A stretch of DNA of 64,000 nucleotides, taken from NCBI GenBank assembly GCA_037043015.1, contig CM073321.1, positions 40,382,420-40,446,419 on the forward strand, read 5' to 3'. The position numbers and the translations under genes are program-made. Below, one piece after another: positions 34,700 through 45,394 of the stretch. Source of the DNA: Bryum argenteum. Lineage: Eukaryota > Streptophyta > Bryopsida > Bryales > Bryaceae. Position 1 is the stretch's first letter. Every line of letters starts with the position of its first letter. The notes below the pieces were generated by a model, which was not told the origin of the DNA, made no database searches, and saw only the letters and a list, made by a program, of their open reading frames with translations.

Positions 34700-35990
34700 T
34701 GTCGCGCACCTCTCCTTGAGGAGTGCCCGCAACACCAAGGGCCCAAGGGGACACCGGAGTGACGCCCGGGCCTTGGGGTGCCAAGGTGAAGGGAACCTAA
34801 GTGGGCCTAGTGTGGGAGAGGACCCCGGGCGTTGGAGACGCCTCTCACCCACGGAGACTAGGAGCCACGAGGGAATGGACATGAGATTATGGAAGCTCAT
34901 GTTGCCACGATTCCGGGATGCTAAGGAGCACCTCATTTGGAGGTGTGAGCTAAAAGTTATGGGAGTTGGAAGATTGTGGGACTAAAGGGAGTGCTGTCCA
35001 GGGACAGTGCTGGACTGGGAAGCTGGCCCGGGACTCCCGAATCTTCAGAGGGGCATAACTCCCTCAATACTTGTCGGATTGAGGCAAGTAAGGTGTCTAT
35101 CGGCATCTACTTGACGAGTAGATGTCGATAGAGTGGTCGCTCGTCGCGTTTGGATGCGGGACGAGGTAGATACGAGCCCTGGAAGGTTCGGGAAGTCTCG
35201 GGGCCTTCCAGCGGCTAAGGCATTGGGAGATTGGGTGGTCTTCCAAAACTAAGAGGTGTGAGGGTCCAGCCCTTCACCTAGGACCAGGGGCTGCCGAATC
35301 CCACAGAGTATACTATGGGGAGGGCTGGTCTCCCTCCCCACTCCCATGGTGCCTTGGTGGTGACCAAGGTGGGAGTCCCCAGTGGTGTGGCTAGTGTTGG
35401 GGCCTCACCATGGGGACTCCCAAGCCAAGGTGAGTCCCAATGGGTGGAGCTAGTGTTGGGGCTCCACCATGGGGACTCAAAGTGCAAAATGAGGCACGGT
35501 GGGTGGAGCTAGTGTTGGGGCTTCACCACGGTGGCTCATAAGGACAAGGTGAGTCCCGGTGGGGAGCTAGTGTTGGGGCTTCACCACGGGGACTCATATG
35601 GGCAAAATGAGGACCATGAGTGCTACCGATGTGGGGTGGTGTCTCACCGCCGGCGTTGTGATTACTTGGTGGCCTTGGGGTCACCATGGTGGTCATGGGC
35701 GGTGGTGAGGAGACACCACCAAGTGCGGTTAGGCCGCGTGGTATGGGAGTGCCACCAAGTTGGGCCTTGGACATAAGTGGAAGTCCGCACCTAACCATTG
35801 GCTACCTACGAAGGGGTTGAGTCCCGGTTGCATGAGTAGGAGGGATTGATAACCAAGCGGTGAGCTTGGTGGTTGGTATGGAGAGCTAACTTTGTGCATG
35901 TGGGGGATGTGCAGAGTTAGCGCTCGTGACACTTGCTAGAGTTGGGAAAAAGTTGGTGTAAGCTAAGGTGAGCTAGCAAGGGTTGCGACA
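34700..35990 (+). repeat. 3' LTR of chromovirus copy 2
   Basis: It is preceded by the purine run GGTGGGGGTGAG at 34688-34699, the polypurine tract position. It ends GGTTGCGACA. Most differences from the 5' LTR are one- to three-base indels. Confidence 0.93.
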
Positions 35991-35995
35991 TAAGC

Positions 35996-36465
35996 GGCGT
36001 TATCAGACCTTCACAGTATCCCGAATTCTTCTACTAGGAAGGAGCTGCTAACTTCCTCCCTGCCTTCTTGAAATACAAGCCTCTTGAAAATCATCTCGAT
36101 TTTCCGAAATACTTACCATCCCCATTCACTATCCTCCAGGTACCGTCATTCTTCTTCTGTGGATTCTTAAGCAGTCACGCAAGGGTCCTCGCAGTGCCGA
36201 AGTCTGTAATATGTATTTTAAAATTCTAGCACATTCAAAGCCAACACACATTCCAAATGTAAGCCGTGACCTTACAACTACTATTACTATCAAACAGAAA
36301 AGCCGCGGTGGACTTGAACTTCACAGCATCGGGTCAAGCAGTCAAGGAGGAGTCCTCAGCAATGCTGAAGACTGAAACTTGTATTTAGAAATCCGAGCAC
36401 ATTCACAGCCAACTCTCGTTTGAAATGTGAGTCGTGGCAATACAACTGCTATAAATATCAAACAG
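35996..36465. repeat. Spacer with duplicated 3' flank of ADD gene E
   Basis: A block of about 110 bp just downstream of gene E (36367-36480: GAAGACTGAAACTTGTATTT...ATCAAACAG) has a diverged copy at 36199-36305 (GAAGTCTGTAATATGTATTT...ATCAAACAG). It may be the 3' remnant of another ADD-gene copy. No frame of a third gene is visible. Confidence 0.55.
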
Positions 36466-36903
36466 CTAGTCGTAGTTGGAATCACTGTCAGAATCACGAG
36501 TGCTGCGATCACCAGCTTCTGAAGTGAATTCCAAGAAATCCTCCCAAATCGTCTGCAGAGGCACTATCTCATACTTGTTGCAGCTGAAGCACCCCTAATT
36601 TTTGCCCGTCATGTCCTTCAGGTAGTCGTCTCCCTTGTTCCGTACGATACACGCTGCACACCACACCTTGTTACAATAATCACACGGGATCACAAACTGA
36701 ATTCCCCCACACCAATTGCATTGCTCATCATCGTACTGAGCGTTCTTCGTGAATACAACGTCGTCCAACACAAGTTTGCACGAAATGCATATGCCAACAC
36801 CAAGACGAGGATGCTCCAACAAACAAGCACGGATTTTTTTCTCCCCACAAGCAGTGCAAGAATACAAATACAAGGGATCGAAATCGGCCGAATGCCCCGC
36901 CAT
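36466..36903 (-). pseudogene. ADD-type zinc-finger gene E, intronless and with one in-frame TAG
   Basis: From ATG 36903 the frame reads a GATA-like half (CTACGEKK, CISC), then CNWC, CDYCNKVWCAAC and, after a TAG at 36597-36595, CFSC, then an acidic tail to TAG 36468-36466: 145 codons in one frame. It aligns along its whole length with gene D. The intron of gene D falls at WTK/NEAG; gene E reads FTKNAQ straight through. The TAG falls where gene D has Trp (EIWKCFSC), so a single TGG-to-TAG change explains it. It could be a retrocopy or an intron-loss paralogue, now probably a pseudogene. Without read-through, the product would lack the last Cys pair. Confidence 0.65.
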
Positions 36904-37711
36904 TTGATCCACAACAGCAAGAGTAAGAATTTTCGAATGAGAGATGGCCAACGACTTGCTTTGAGATGCTTGCAAACCTGCTCTTCCCTTCTTGTATATA
37001 CCAAGAGCACACCGGATTTCATTGATCTCACTTCGGAATCCCATCCAACCTCACCAACCCATCTTCACATCACCGGCAGCGCCGACCGGACCGGCAGCAC
37101 CGGCAGCTTTTGCAGAACTGTACCCTTGAAGGCACCGACATTCCAACGAATTGGAATCCGACACTTCACAGCACCGACACAATTTCGCATGACAATGGAC
37201 ATAAAATCTCAGAGCAACATCGCATTCTCTTACATATTCACGAGGTCGGCAGGGACTCAAATCACTCGAGCATCCTTTCCTTCCATCTGTACCCGCAATC
37301 ACAATGAGCACCAACACGGCACAGCTAAGGGGGACGTATTCACCGACACTCCGACACTCCTTATCACTTGACCCATCCCCTCTCATGAAGTTCAACATTA
37401 CAATGAGCACCGACATCTTGTACCAAGACCATGCTCTTTACTTCACCAACGTCACGGTACATGGGGCATGTTCACTGGCCGGCCGGTTTGATAATCGAGA
37501 TTGATTTTTTAGACACGATGATGCTGGGACCGGCCTCCACACGGAAAATAAGAAATTTGTTTCAGCTCCAATTCAGCATTTTAGGGGTGCCGAAGTGTGA
37601 GCTTGTCGGTAGACTGTATAACTTGAAAAATTCACGCAGTGCCATCCACTGTCATGCAGCCCTCAAAATCAGGCTCGGCCTTAAAGGGTCGATAGGCAAA
37701 CAGCTGATTCA
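36904..37711. other. Spacer upstream of ADD gene E
   Basis: No gene is supported. Long frames on both strands (for example 36721-37371 plus and 37416-37051 minus) lack any recognisable domain and partly shadow gene E. A run of CCGGCAGCACCGGCAG occurs near 37074-37106. Confidence 0.45.
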
Positions 37712-38196
37712 GGGTCGATTCACACCTAGGGGCCGGGCCAAGTTTTCTTGGGGCCAATTGCTTGAAATTTCAGCCCGTTTTTGGGTTGGGGCCGGCCTCA
37801 AGTCCTCATTATAATATGATTAGAATGGGGGCTGATTTTCCCATATGTAATGGCCTTCGGGCCAAGAAGCCGGGCCAATTCAATAAAGTCCAAAAAAATT
37901 CAGCACTTCTCAAAAAATGGACGGATTTGATTTGGTGAAAAAAAATTGTTAAAAATAATAAAAGGTTTTTTTAGACAAATCTGACATTGGCTTTCCATTC
38001 TCGATGCACCCAATTCACCTAGCTCAGGCCATGTCAGAACTTGCATTTCTTGATTAAAAAAATTCTGCCACCAAATTGGCCCGGCCTTTAGGTGTAAGGG
38101 GGTTGAGCCTAATATTTGCCTTTCGGCCAATCACGAGTGAGGATTTCAGCCCTCAAACGGGCTGAATTGGCCCGTCCCCTAGGTGTAAATCGGCCC
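37712..38196. mobile_element. PIF/Harbinger-like MITE, 485 bp
   Basis: The ends are inverted repeats of about 30 bp, starting GGGTCGATTCACACCTAGGG on the left and GGGCCGATTTACACCTAGGG on the reversed right, with three mismatches. A 3-bp duplication TCA flanks it at 37709-37711 and 38197-38199. The interior is non-coding with more GGCC-rich subterminal blocks. It shares the TCA target and GGGCC tips with the 5.5-kb element at 41918. Confidence 0.85.
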
Positions 38197-38199
38197 TCA

Positions 38200-41100
38200 T
38201 GGAGGCAATTTACCACGGTTGTAGGGTCTGGATTGGAATTTAAACCTTAAAACTGTGGTGTTTTGACAATTGGTCTAAATTCCAATTCCAATTCTCCACG
38301 GTTGTAGGGTCTAAATTGTTATGTACTGGCACCATTCCCACGGTTATAGGGGTACACTCATACAAATTTTGTTCGAATAAAATCATTTTATATTCACTTT
38401 TGGACCAGAATATTCCCTCGAAATCTGCTCAATGAGCGTAAAAATCTGCTCACTGCTCACCGCTCACCGCTCACCGCTCGCACCGTAATCACATTGATAA
38501 CTCCCATCAGAGGTTGGAAGCTATGATTTGGCAAATTTTGGACTTCCAGACTTCGCAGCTTCAGATAATACTCCTAGTATCTGCAAGACTCCACTTATTG
38601 AAGTGGATTTTGGAGTACTTGTCATTCTTCTTTTGAACATTATATGCTCACAAATGTTGCAATATTTACACTTATGTTATCCTCTTAAGTAATCAGTGTA
38701 TAATAAGTTCTGTATGAAGATGTCTTAATGGATGTCTAAGAAGATGTCGCAGTAGATGTCCGATGGGCTAACGTGTACAGATATGGCATTACTGCAGGTT
38801 ATGGTTGAAGCATACTTTTCAATGTTATTGTGGATAGCCATAACACATGGTTTTGAGTGTTGAATAGTAGCTACATGTTCATGTTACACATTTTGCTTAT
38901 ATGTGCATAATATTTCCTGTTTGAAATATGTTAGAATTAAGAGGTAGTCGAAGAAGGAGATGACTTCTCTGCATATTTTGTAAGGCGGAATGCGAGAGCA
39001 GGTACCATAACAAAGGCTCCGATGACAACTCCCAAGGTTGTAAGATTGCCACAACTAGGAAAGTCTGTTAAACCAAAGGCAACATCAATTTCAATTGAAG
39101 AAGGCACCTAAACAGAAGCAAGGAGGCCAATCAAAACCTCAGAAGGTGGTTGAGAAGGTACACAAGAAATAAGTATGATGTCATGTTTACACTTGTTTAC
39201 TTGCATCTATGCACATTTGTTTCTGAAATGGACCCATACGGTGGTAAGGAATTCATAGAAAACAGAAGAAGATAGAAGATATAAGAAACACTTTGTAGTA
39301 CACAACAAAATTGCATACGCATAGTAAGTGAAGTGTTGTTTTCTTATAATTGCAGAAAGGAAGCAAAACACGATCAGAGCCCACAAATAAAAAAAGACAC
39401 GAGACGCGTGTACATAAGTGAGTGGAACGTGATATCAGGGAGATGTCTACATTGATGTCCTATAGAATGTCTATAATGATGTCTCCAAGGCTGTTTATAA
39501 AGATGTCTGCAATGATGTCTAAATATGTCAAATTTATTGATGATAAGAAGTAAACCTTGTCTACCTAGGTAGTGCAAGTAAATGGAATTAAATACAAGAA
39601 ATTTGCCTTTGGAGATATTTTTTCTAAGTGCTTTCATTGATGACTAATTGAATATGTGCAACGGTGGGACATGTGTATGATTGTAGGAGGGTATCAACAA
39701 CAAGCAATTGTAGTGGAGGGGCTTGAGGTTGTGGGTGCGTAGTATCTTGCAGTTGTTGACAAGTGTATGTATCAACATGCTAGTTTTGTGATATGTGAGG
39801 TCCTAAAGACCTAAACAATATATATTTGACTTTCACTTTGAGATGTGATCATGTTTAGTGTTGTGCAATGCGAGTAAATGTGCAGCATATCGTATAAATG
39901 TTTGGATGGTCATTCAAACTAGCAGAATGTTTGAGGTTTACCGATTTGATGTTTATGTAAACATCTACAAAAGTATTGTCGGATGGTCGTTGATATGCTG
40001 AAAAGACATGAACTGTGACATCCTCAAAAACATTACCAAAGCATACAACATTTACATCCATGTCCCATGAGATGTTGCTACAGACATCCGTATCAACATC
40101 ACAATTATAAAAGAGACATCAATCATGACATCCCTCTAGGCACTTGAGACATTAAGCAAGACACAAAGATGTCCTCCATGATGACTAACAGTAATGTCAT
40201 TTGACCACAAAACCTCGATAACTTTGCTGACGTCGCATGCCACACAATTTTCCTAGCGTCCACGTCGAATTTTCTCGGGTGCCACATTGGATTTCCCGAG
40301 AGTCACGCTGAATTTCTCGGCAGCCGTTTTGGATTTTGGCTCCGCCACATTGGAAACTACGAGAACACCAAAAAGTCCACATCGAGATGAAATTCATTGC
40401 CATGGGGCATTGCCCGTCTCCATGGTGTTGATGTGTCACCTATGTGCCACACGTTTTATTCTCCCAAAGTTACCTCAAGACACCTTGAAAACGAGGATGT
40501 TTTCAGATAGCTTTAGGTGTCCCATTAGACGTTTGCGATGCCTTAGGATGTCATACGATGTCTACATGTCTAACAATCACTTATTAAACATCCCAAGATA
40601 TCGATTTAGACATAAAAATACCGAGGTTTTTTTATAGTGTTTTATAGTTTATTTTTGGTAATAATATGTTGTGATATCGCAATCTATGAGGCTTCATGAC
40701 TTTAAGTTTAGTCCACATGACCTATAGTAAGTCTACGGTTTCATTGTATAGTTGAAATTTAAAAACTCACATTCAATTTCATTCATGACATATTTTTGTT
40801 AATGTGTTTTTTGGCTAGAAGTAGGCTAGGAAGTTTAAAGGTAAATACAAGCTTGCACGGTGAAGATTTAAATACCTAACTAGTACGCCCACTCGACATT
40901 GCCATGCTCATAACTGTATTTTTCAACATATATCGGGCCAATACTTTGAAATTTGATAACTTAGGATCCGTCAACCTAGTTTGCATTTTGATTGTTGCTC
41001 GCTCCCCTACATATAAATCGGCATCTACCTACACCGCATGCACCCCTATCTGACCGTTGGTGCCCGATATCATAATGTTACTCGCAAAACAAAACAAACT

Positions 41101-41290
41101 ACATGCCTAGAATAATGAATATTTATTTTCAGCTATATTGTGCTTTATTTTAGTATGTAATTTGGTCGGATATTGTAAGGGACGTTTGAGAGTTGAAGCT
41201 CATTTTAACGCAGACGAGCCCTACTTCAAATGGGCCCACGATATAAAGTGTATGTAAAGGCACACTTTACATACACGCTGAGGCCAGCCG
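38200..41290. repeat. AT-rich region with GATGTC/GACATC repeats, possible CACTA-like end
   Basis: No gene is supported. At 38242-38350, CCACGGTTGTAGGGTCT recurs. GCTCACC repeats lie at 38453-38485. GATGTCT-type repeats run plus-wise at 38717-38762 and 39439-39520; the complement (GACATC) appears at 40085-40130. The block seems to end at 40639 in GGTTTTTTTATAGTG, whose complement CACTATAAAAAAACC would fit a CACTA terminus, but I did not find the left end. A perfect 12-bp inverted pair, GTGTATGTAAAG/CTTTACATACAC, lies at 41249-41277. Confidence 0.4.
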
Positions 41291-41562
41291 GAGAGCAGGC
41301 CGGATTCAACGGCCAAAGTTTGGGCCCAAGTCGGGAAGTTCGGGCCAGGGTAAACCTTGTCCCAATTGCATCACTAAGGCCCGAACATTTTGGCGCCAAA
41401 ATAGTGCCACATAGGATGCCACATAACATAAATTGAAGTTCTTGTTGGGCCTTAGTATAAAACCCTTGGGCCCACTCTGAAAGAATTGAGCCATCTTATT
41501 AGGTAAAATCTAAAGAATTCGGGCCAGTCCTATAGTCCGGCCCCAAATATAAACCGGCCCAA
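41290..41562. mobile_element. Remnant of a Harbinger-like element, right-end type
   Basis: The segment ends CCGGCCCCAAATATAAACCGGCCC at 41539-41562. It is colinear with the last 280 bp of the 5.5-kb element: TTTTGGCGCCAAAATAGTGCCAC, ATAGGATG, and the AAAACCCTTG block. A matching left end and target duplication were not found, so its full extent is unknown. Confidence 0.55.
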
Positions 41563-41591
41563 GTATAAGTGTGCAATGTATAAGATTTCGC

Positions 41592-41690
41592 ATTGGCTTG
41601 AGTGTGAAATGGAGAATTACAGGTGAGGGCAGACGGAGGGTGGGAGCCGACGCTCGACACTGTAATTCTGCATCTCACACTCAAACCAGT
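41592..41690. repeat. Fold-back inverted repeat, 31-bp arms
   Basis: Arms 41592-41622 and 41660-41690 (core TTGAGTGTGA and AGAATTACAG) are inverted with four mismatches and a 37-base loop. It may be a small hairpin element or part of the neighbouring remnant. Confidence 0.65.
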
Positions 41691-42640
41691 TGGAAATTCT
41701 TTCGTTTCGTCCGCTGGTTCTCCGAGTTCTCAACCTTGAAACCCTCGCGTTCCCCTGATTAACGAACCTTATTTCTGTCCAATCATGTAACTGAGCAAGC
41801 ACTCTTTAGTTTTTACATTTCTCAAGCGAGTATGTCATCAAAATCAAACTTCATTTCAGCCCAATTTTGCAGCAGTGCTTTACGGTAAAAGTAATGCATG
41901 CTGGGTATATGGAATCAGGCCCGGTTTACATTGGGTTTGGGGCTGGATGGAAGGTTGGCCGGATTTGGCTTCAATCCGGCCCCAAATTCTTTAAATTCTT
42001 TCATCAAACCCCAGGAAAAATGAAGCCTTGGGGCCGGATTGAAGTCCGGGTTTTCACTTAAGCACTTCGGCCCCAAGTAATGTAAAGCCTTAGGGCCAAA
42101 TTTTGGGCCCGGATTTGCAATTCATGTGCGCAATAAGCTTGATTGAAAATTACAAAAACTTTAATCTCTTTCCTTTTCTTTATTTTTCTTTTAAAAATAG
42201 TAAATATTTTATTTTAAAAAAATATGATTTTTTAAATTACTCAAATTTTAAAAATAGAAATAGTAGTTTCCATAAAAATCTTATATTATTTATTTGTATT
42301 TTCAATACTTCAACAAATCATGATTAATTGTGTATTTCATTGTTTAGGAGCTTTTACTTTCTGTTTTTCTTGTGTCTATTGCAAAAATAAGTTTCCATTT
42401 ACTTTATTTGACTACATTACTTTTTAATCTTATATTATTATTAAAAAAAAAATTATTATATACATGGAATATTATGCCAAACTACTTTTGCATTTTCAGA
42501 ATTATATTTAGATAAAGAAAAGTACACTTAATTCCATATATATATATATATTTGCGTCTTTTCTTATTTGATTATATTTTTGTATTTAGTTTAGGATTTA
42601 ACACTATTTCGAATTTTGTATTTTCCTACTTTTTCAACAT

Positions 42641-43866
42641 GGTGACTACACAAAGGCAGAACGTTTTGGTAGCATTAGTATTAATCTTTGCTTTGAAAGA
42701 TGTTTTCACTTCTATATTGATGTAAATGCAAGCTGCCCAATACACAAATGACTTGCAAACCCTTCTAATGTTTTTTTCTTTCTTCAAAACATGATTCAAG
42801 ACCACGCATACGGTCAATACGGAAACACGAAAGACAAGGAGATTTTCTGAACAATCAATTATTGGGGAGCTATACCGATGGTATGTTTCAAAAATCCGCT
42901 TCGGATGAATAAACAAACGTTCTCTTTTCTATGTGAATTCTTAGAACCTCACATAAAAAAACAAAATACAAAATTAAACGAAAATATTGATGTTTAAACT
43001 AGAGTGGCGGTCACACTTGCTAGACTCGCAACTGGCAATTCATTGGCAATGATTGGAGACTTATATGGTATAGCTAAGAGTACCACCTCTATAATCGTCC
43101 GAGAATATTGTAAAGCCATTAGGAAGCATTTATTGCCCACAGTCATTGAGAAAATGACTCCCCATAATATGAAGAAAAAAAGTGCCAAATTTGAATCCTT
43201 ACAAGATATTCCATACATAATCGGAGCTATAGATGGTTCCCATATACCTATAATAGCCCCTAGTAAACATTCTGTTGAGTACTACTCCAGAAAAAGATTT
43301 TATTCGGTGCTCTTACAAGGTGTTGTGGATGCTCAATGTAAATTTTGAGATATTAACTTTGGGTGGGTAGGGAGTTGTCATGATTTGACCGTATTTCAAA
43401 GAAGCACATTAGGCAAAGATATTATGAAAGACAAATATTTACTATAAAAACTAACAGCATATGTCCCTTATCCAATGAGGCCTTGCTTTTTAGACCGTTT
43501 AAAGGTTCAGCTGATGGGCTATCAAGGGAAAAGGCTCATTGGAATTTCATACAATCTAGCACAACAACGGCCGTAGAAAGAGCTTTTGGAATTTTGAAAG
43601 GACGTTGGAGAATTTTATTAAAACGCATTGATCTCCCTCTAAGAAATTTACCTGATTTGGTTACATCATGTATTTGCTTACATAACTTTTGCATAATTCA
43701 TGGTAATGAATTCAATATGCATTGGGCCGAGGAAGCATATAGAGAGTTACAAAATTCTTCACGGTCAATACTCGGGGAGATCACTCCTTGTAATTTAAGG
43801 CATACACTTGAGTTAAGAGGGTATTTGATGTGGGGCTATTTACATTTGTTTTTGTGTTTTAGATGA
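42641..43866 (+). pseudogene. Harbinger DDE transposase (nuclease), frame-broken
   Basis: The N-terminal part is seen in broken frames (RRFSEQSIIGELYR, NKQTFSFLCEFLEPHI). The main frame at 43004 reads VTLARLATGNSLAMIGDLYG, the helix-turn-helix region, then YIIGAIDGSHIPI with the first catalytic Asp. A TGA at 43346 is followed in frame by INFGWVGSCHDLTVF with the second Asp. After a frame change come FRPFKGSADGLS and TTAVERAFGILKGRWRIL with the catalytic Glu. All three acidic residues are present, but at least five stops or shifts separate them. Confidence 0.85.
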
Positions 43867-44483
43867 CTATATATTTATATAAAAAGCTACTCGGGGCGTA
43901 TTCTCGGTACCCTATGGTGTTTTATAAATTCATACATGTGTTGAATTACTTGAGGCTATGTTACATATAAACAGTATGGGTGCATTATTTCCAACCTTGT
44001 ACAAAAATTTGCTCTCAATGCCAAAGATTTTGTCTTACTTTGATTGTTGCAACATACCAAAACTTAAACATAGCACAAAAGGTCATATTCGTTAAATCGA
44101 CACAAAATAAGGTTTTTGGGACTTAGAATGCTACTTAGTGCATATAACGCTTTGTTGTACTAGTCAAATATCTACGGGGACATACTAGTCCTAATATAAA
44201 AAAAATCAAGGCTCCTATTTGTGAAGGCTAACTTATAAATAAAATGTCATACTCATTGTTTTTATATAGCCTAATTTATATATAATAGAGTATGTAGCAT
44301 TTTATGGACCCTATAGTAGTCCTACACATTATATAAAAATTCTCCCCTTTAAATTAAATAGACCCTATATTTTAACTCACGTATATTTCTAAAAAATGAT
44401 ACTGATCTCCCCGGAGGTCAATATTTGGGAATCTTAATAATACTGAAAACATTGCAAGTACTCTTGATATTGCAAAAGAATCC

Positions 44484-44753
44484 ATGAAATTAATGAGAAT
44501 AGTTTTATTGCCTCCTCAAGAAGCTGCACACTCCAAACTAGTGCAATATGATGGAGATGATCCTGAATCTTTAAAAGTCGAAGCACAACAAGACTCCGTT
44601 GCATCCAAGAAGGAAAAAGAAGAAATAATACAAAAGATGCTAAGACAAGCTACGATACAACATGAATTGATGGCTAATAACTTTTGGGATCTTCATGTGG
44701 CCAAGGAAAGTTCTATAACTTTTGATAATGTACTTGAAGAAAACTCCGAATAG
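44484..44753 (+). CDS. Unrecognised 89-residue frame inside the Harbinger element
   Basis: It begins MKLMRIVLLPPQEAAHS and is charged and helical toward the end (KKEKEEIIQKMLRQATIQHELM). It sits between the transposase and the Myb-like gene in an AT-rich setting. The coding look (Glu/Lys balance, no low-complexity run) is weak evidence. It could be a leftover exon of either element gene. Confidence 0.3.
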   Translation: MKLMRIVLLPPQEAAHSKLVQYDGDDPESLKVEAQQDSVASKKEKEEIIQKMLRQATIQHELMANNFWDLHVAKESSITFDNVLEENSE

Positions 44754-45394
44754 GTTTGAGTATTGAAATAATTTTTCTCATTTCTTTATAATTTTCTATT
44801 TCAAACCTTTTCATATATCTAGGTTTTTGATTATAAGAGCTTTTAAACTTTCAATTAATAAAGGTGTTTCATTAAAGAAGCAATACGAAAGGTTTGATTA
44901 AAAACTAGAATTCAAAAGTACAAATACTTTTGTGCATAGCCACTCACTCTTATAGTTGTTAGCATGCTTCTTTAACCTTTGAGGCGCCCATGTCGAGAAG
45001 CTGATGCCGGATGAGTTTGGGTAGCTTCTTTTTTGGAAGGAAAGTGATGTTCTATATGCACTTCTTTATTTTTTAAATTCTTGTGCTAGTTAAATTCTAT
45101 TTCTACGAAATGGATTTTAAAAATTAAATGGTGTGAATTTTTGAAAAATTACAAAGTGATCTATGTCAAGTTTCAAATTTAGTTCAAAAACGAAAACCTT
45201 AAACATGATTTTCCATAATAAGTAAAATCAAATAATGGAGACCATATAATACCATAAAATACTTTTGATGAACACTTCTCAATATCTTGTCTCTGTAGAG
45301 AAATTCTAGAACATAAAAAAGAAACAATCCTAGAACATAAAAAAAAAAACAACACATACAAACAAAACCATATGGATATAAGGTTACAAAGAAG

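Larger units (their letters stand above)
27935..35990 (+). mobile_element. Ty3/gypsy chromovirus, copy 2 (complete with two LTRs)
   Basis: Same family as copy 1 but on the plus strand, 8056 bp. LTRs are 27935-29226 (1292 bp) and 34700-35990 (1291 bp), starting TGTCGC and ending GCGACA. The target-site duplication is TAAGC at 27930-27934 and 35991-35995. The LTRs differ by about ten changes by eye, mostly small indels, so the insertion is recent. Gene order is gag, protease, RT, RNase H, integrase, chromodomain, then about 800 bp of non-coding DNA before the 3' LTR. It lies between two paralogous ADD-type genes. Confidence 0.96.

Noticed and set aside
37051..37416. Minus frame of 121 residues with many Cys (CRPREYV, CHAKLCRCCE)
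   Set aside because: The Cys spacing fits no known finger and the frame lies upstream of ADD gene E without splice support.
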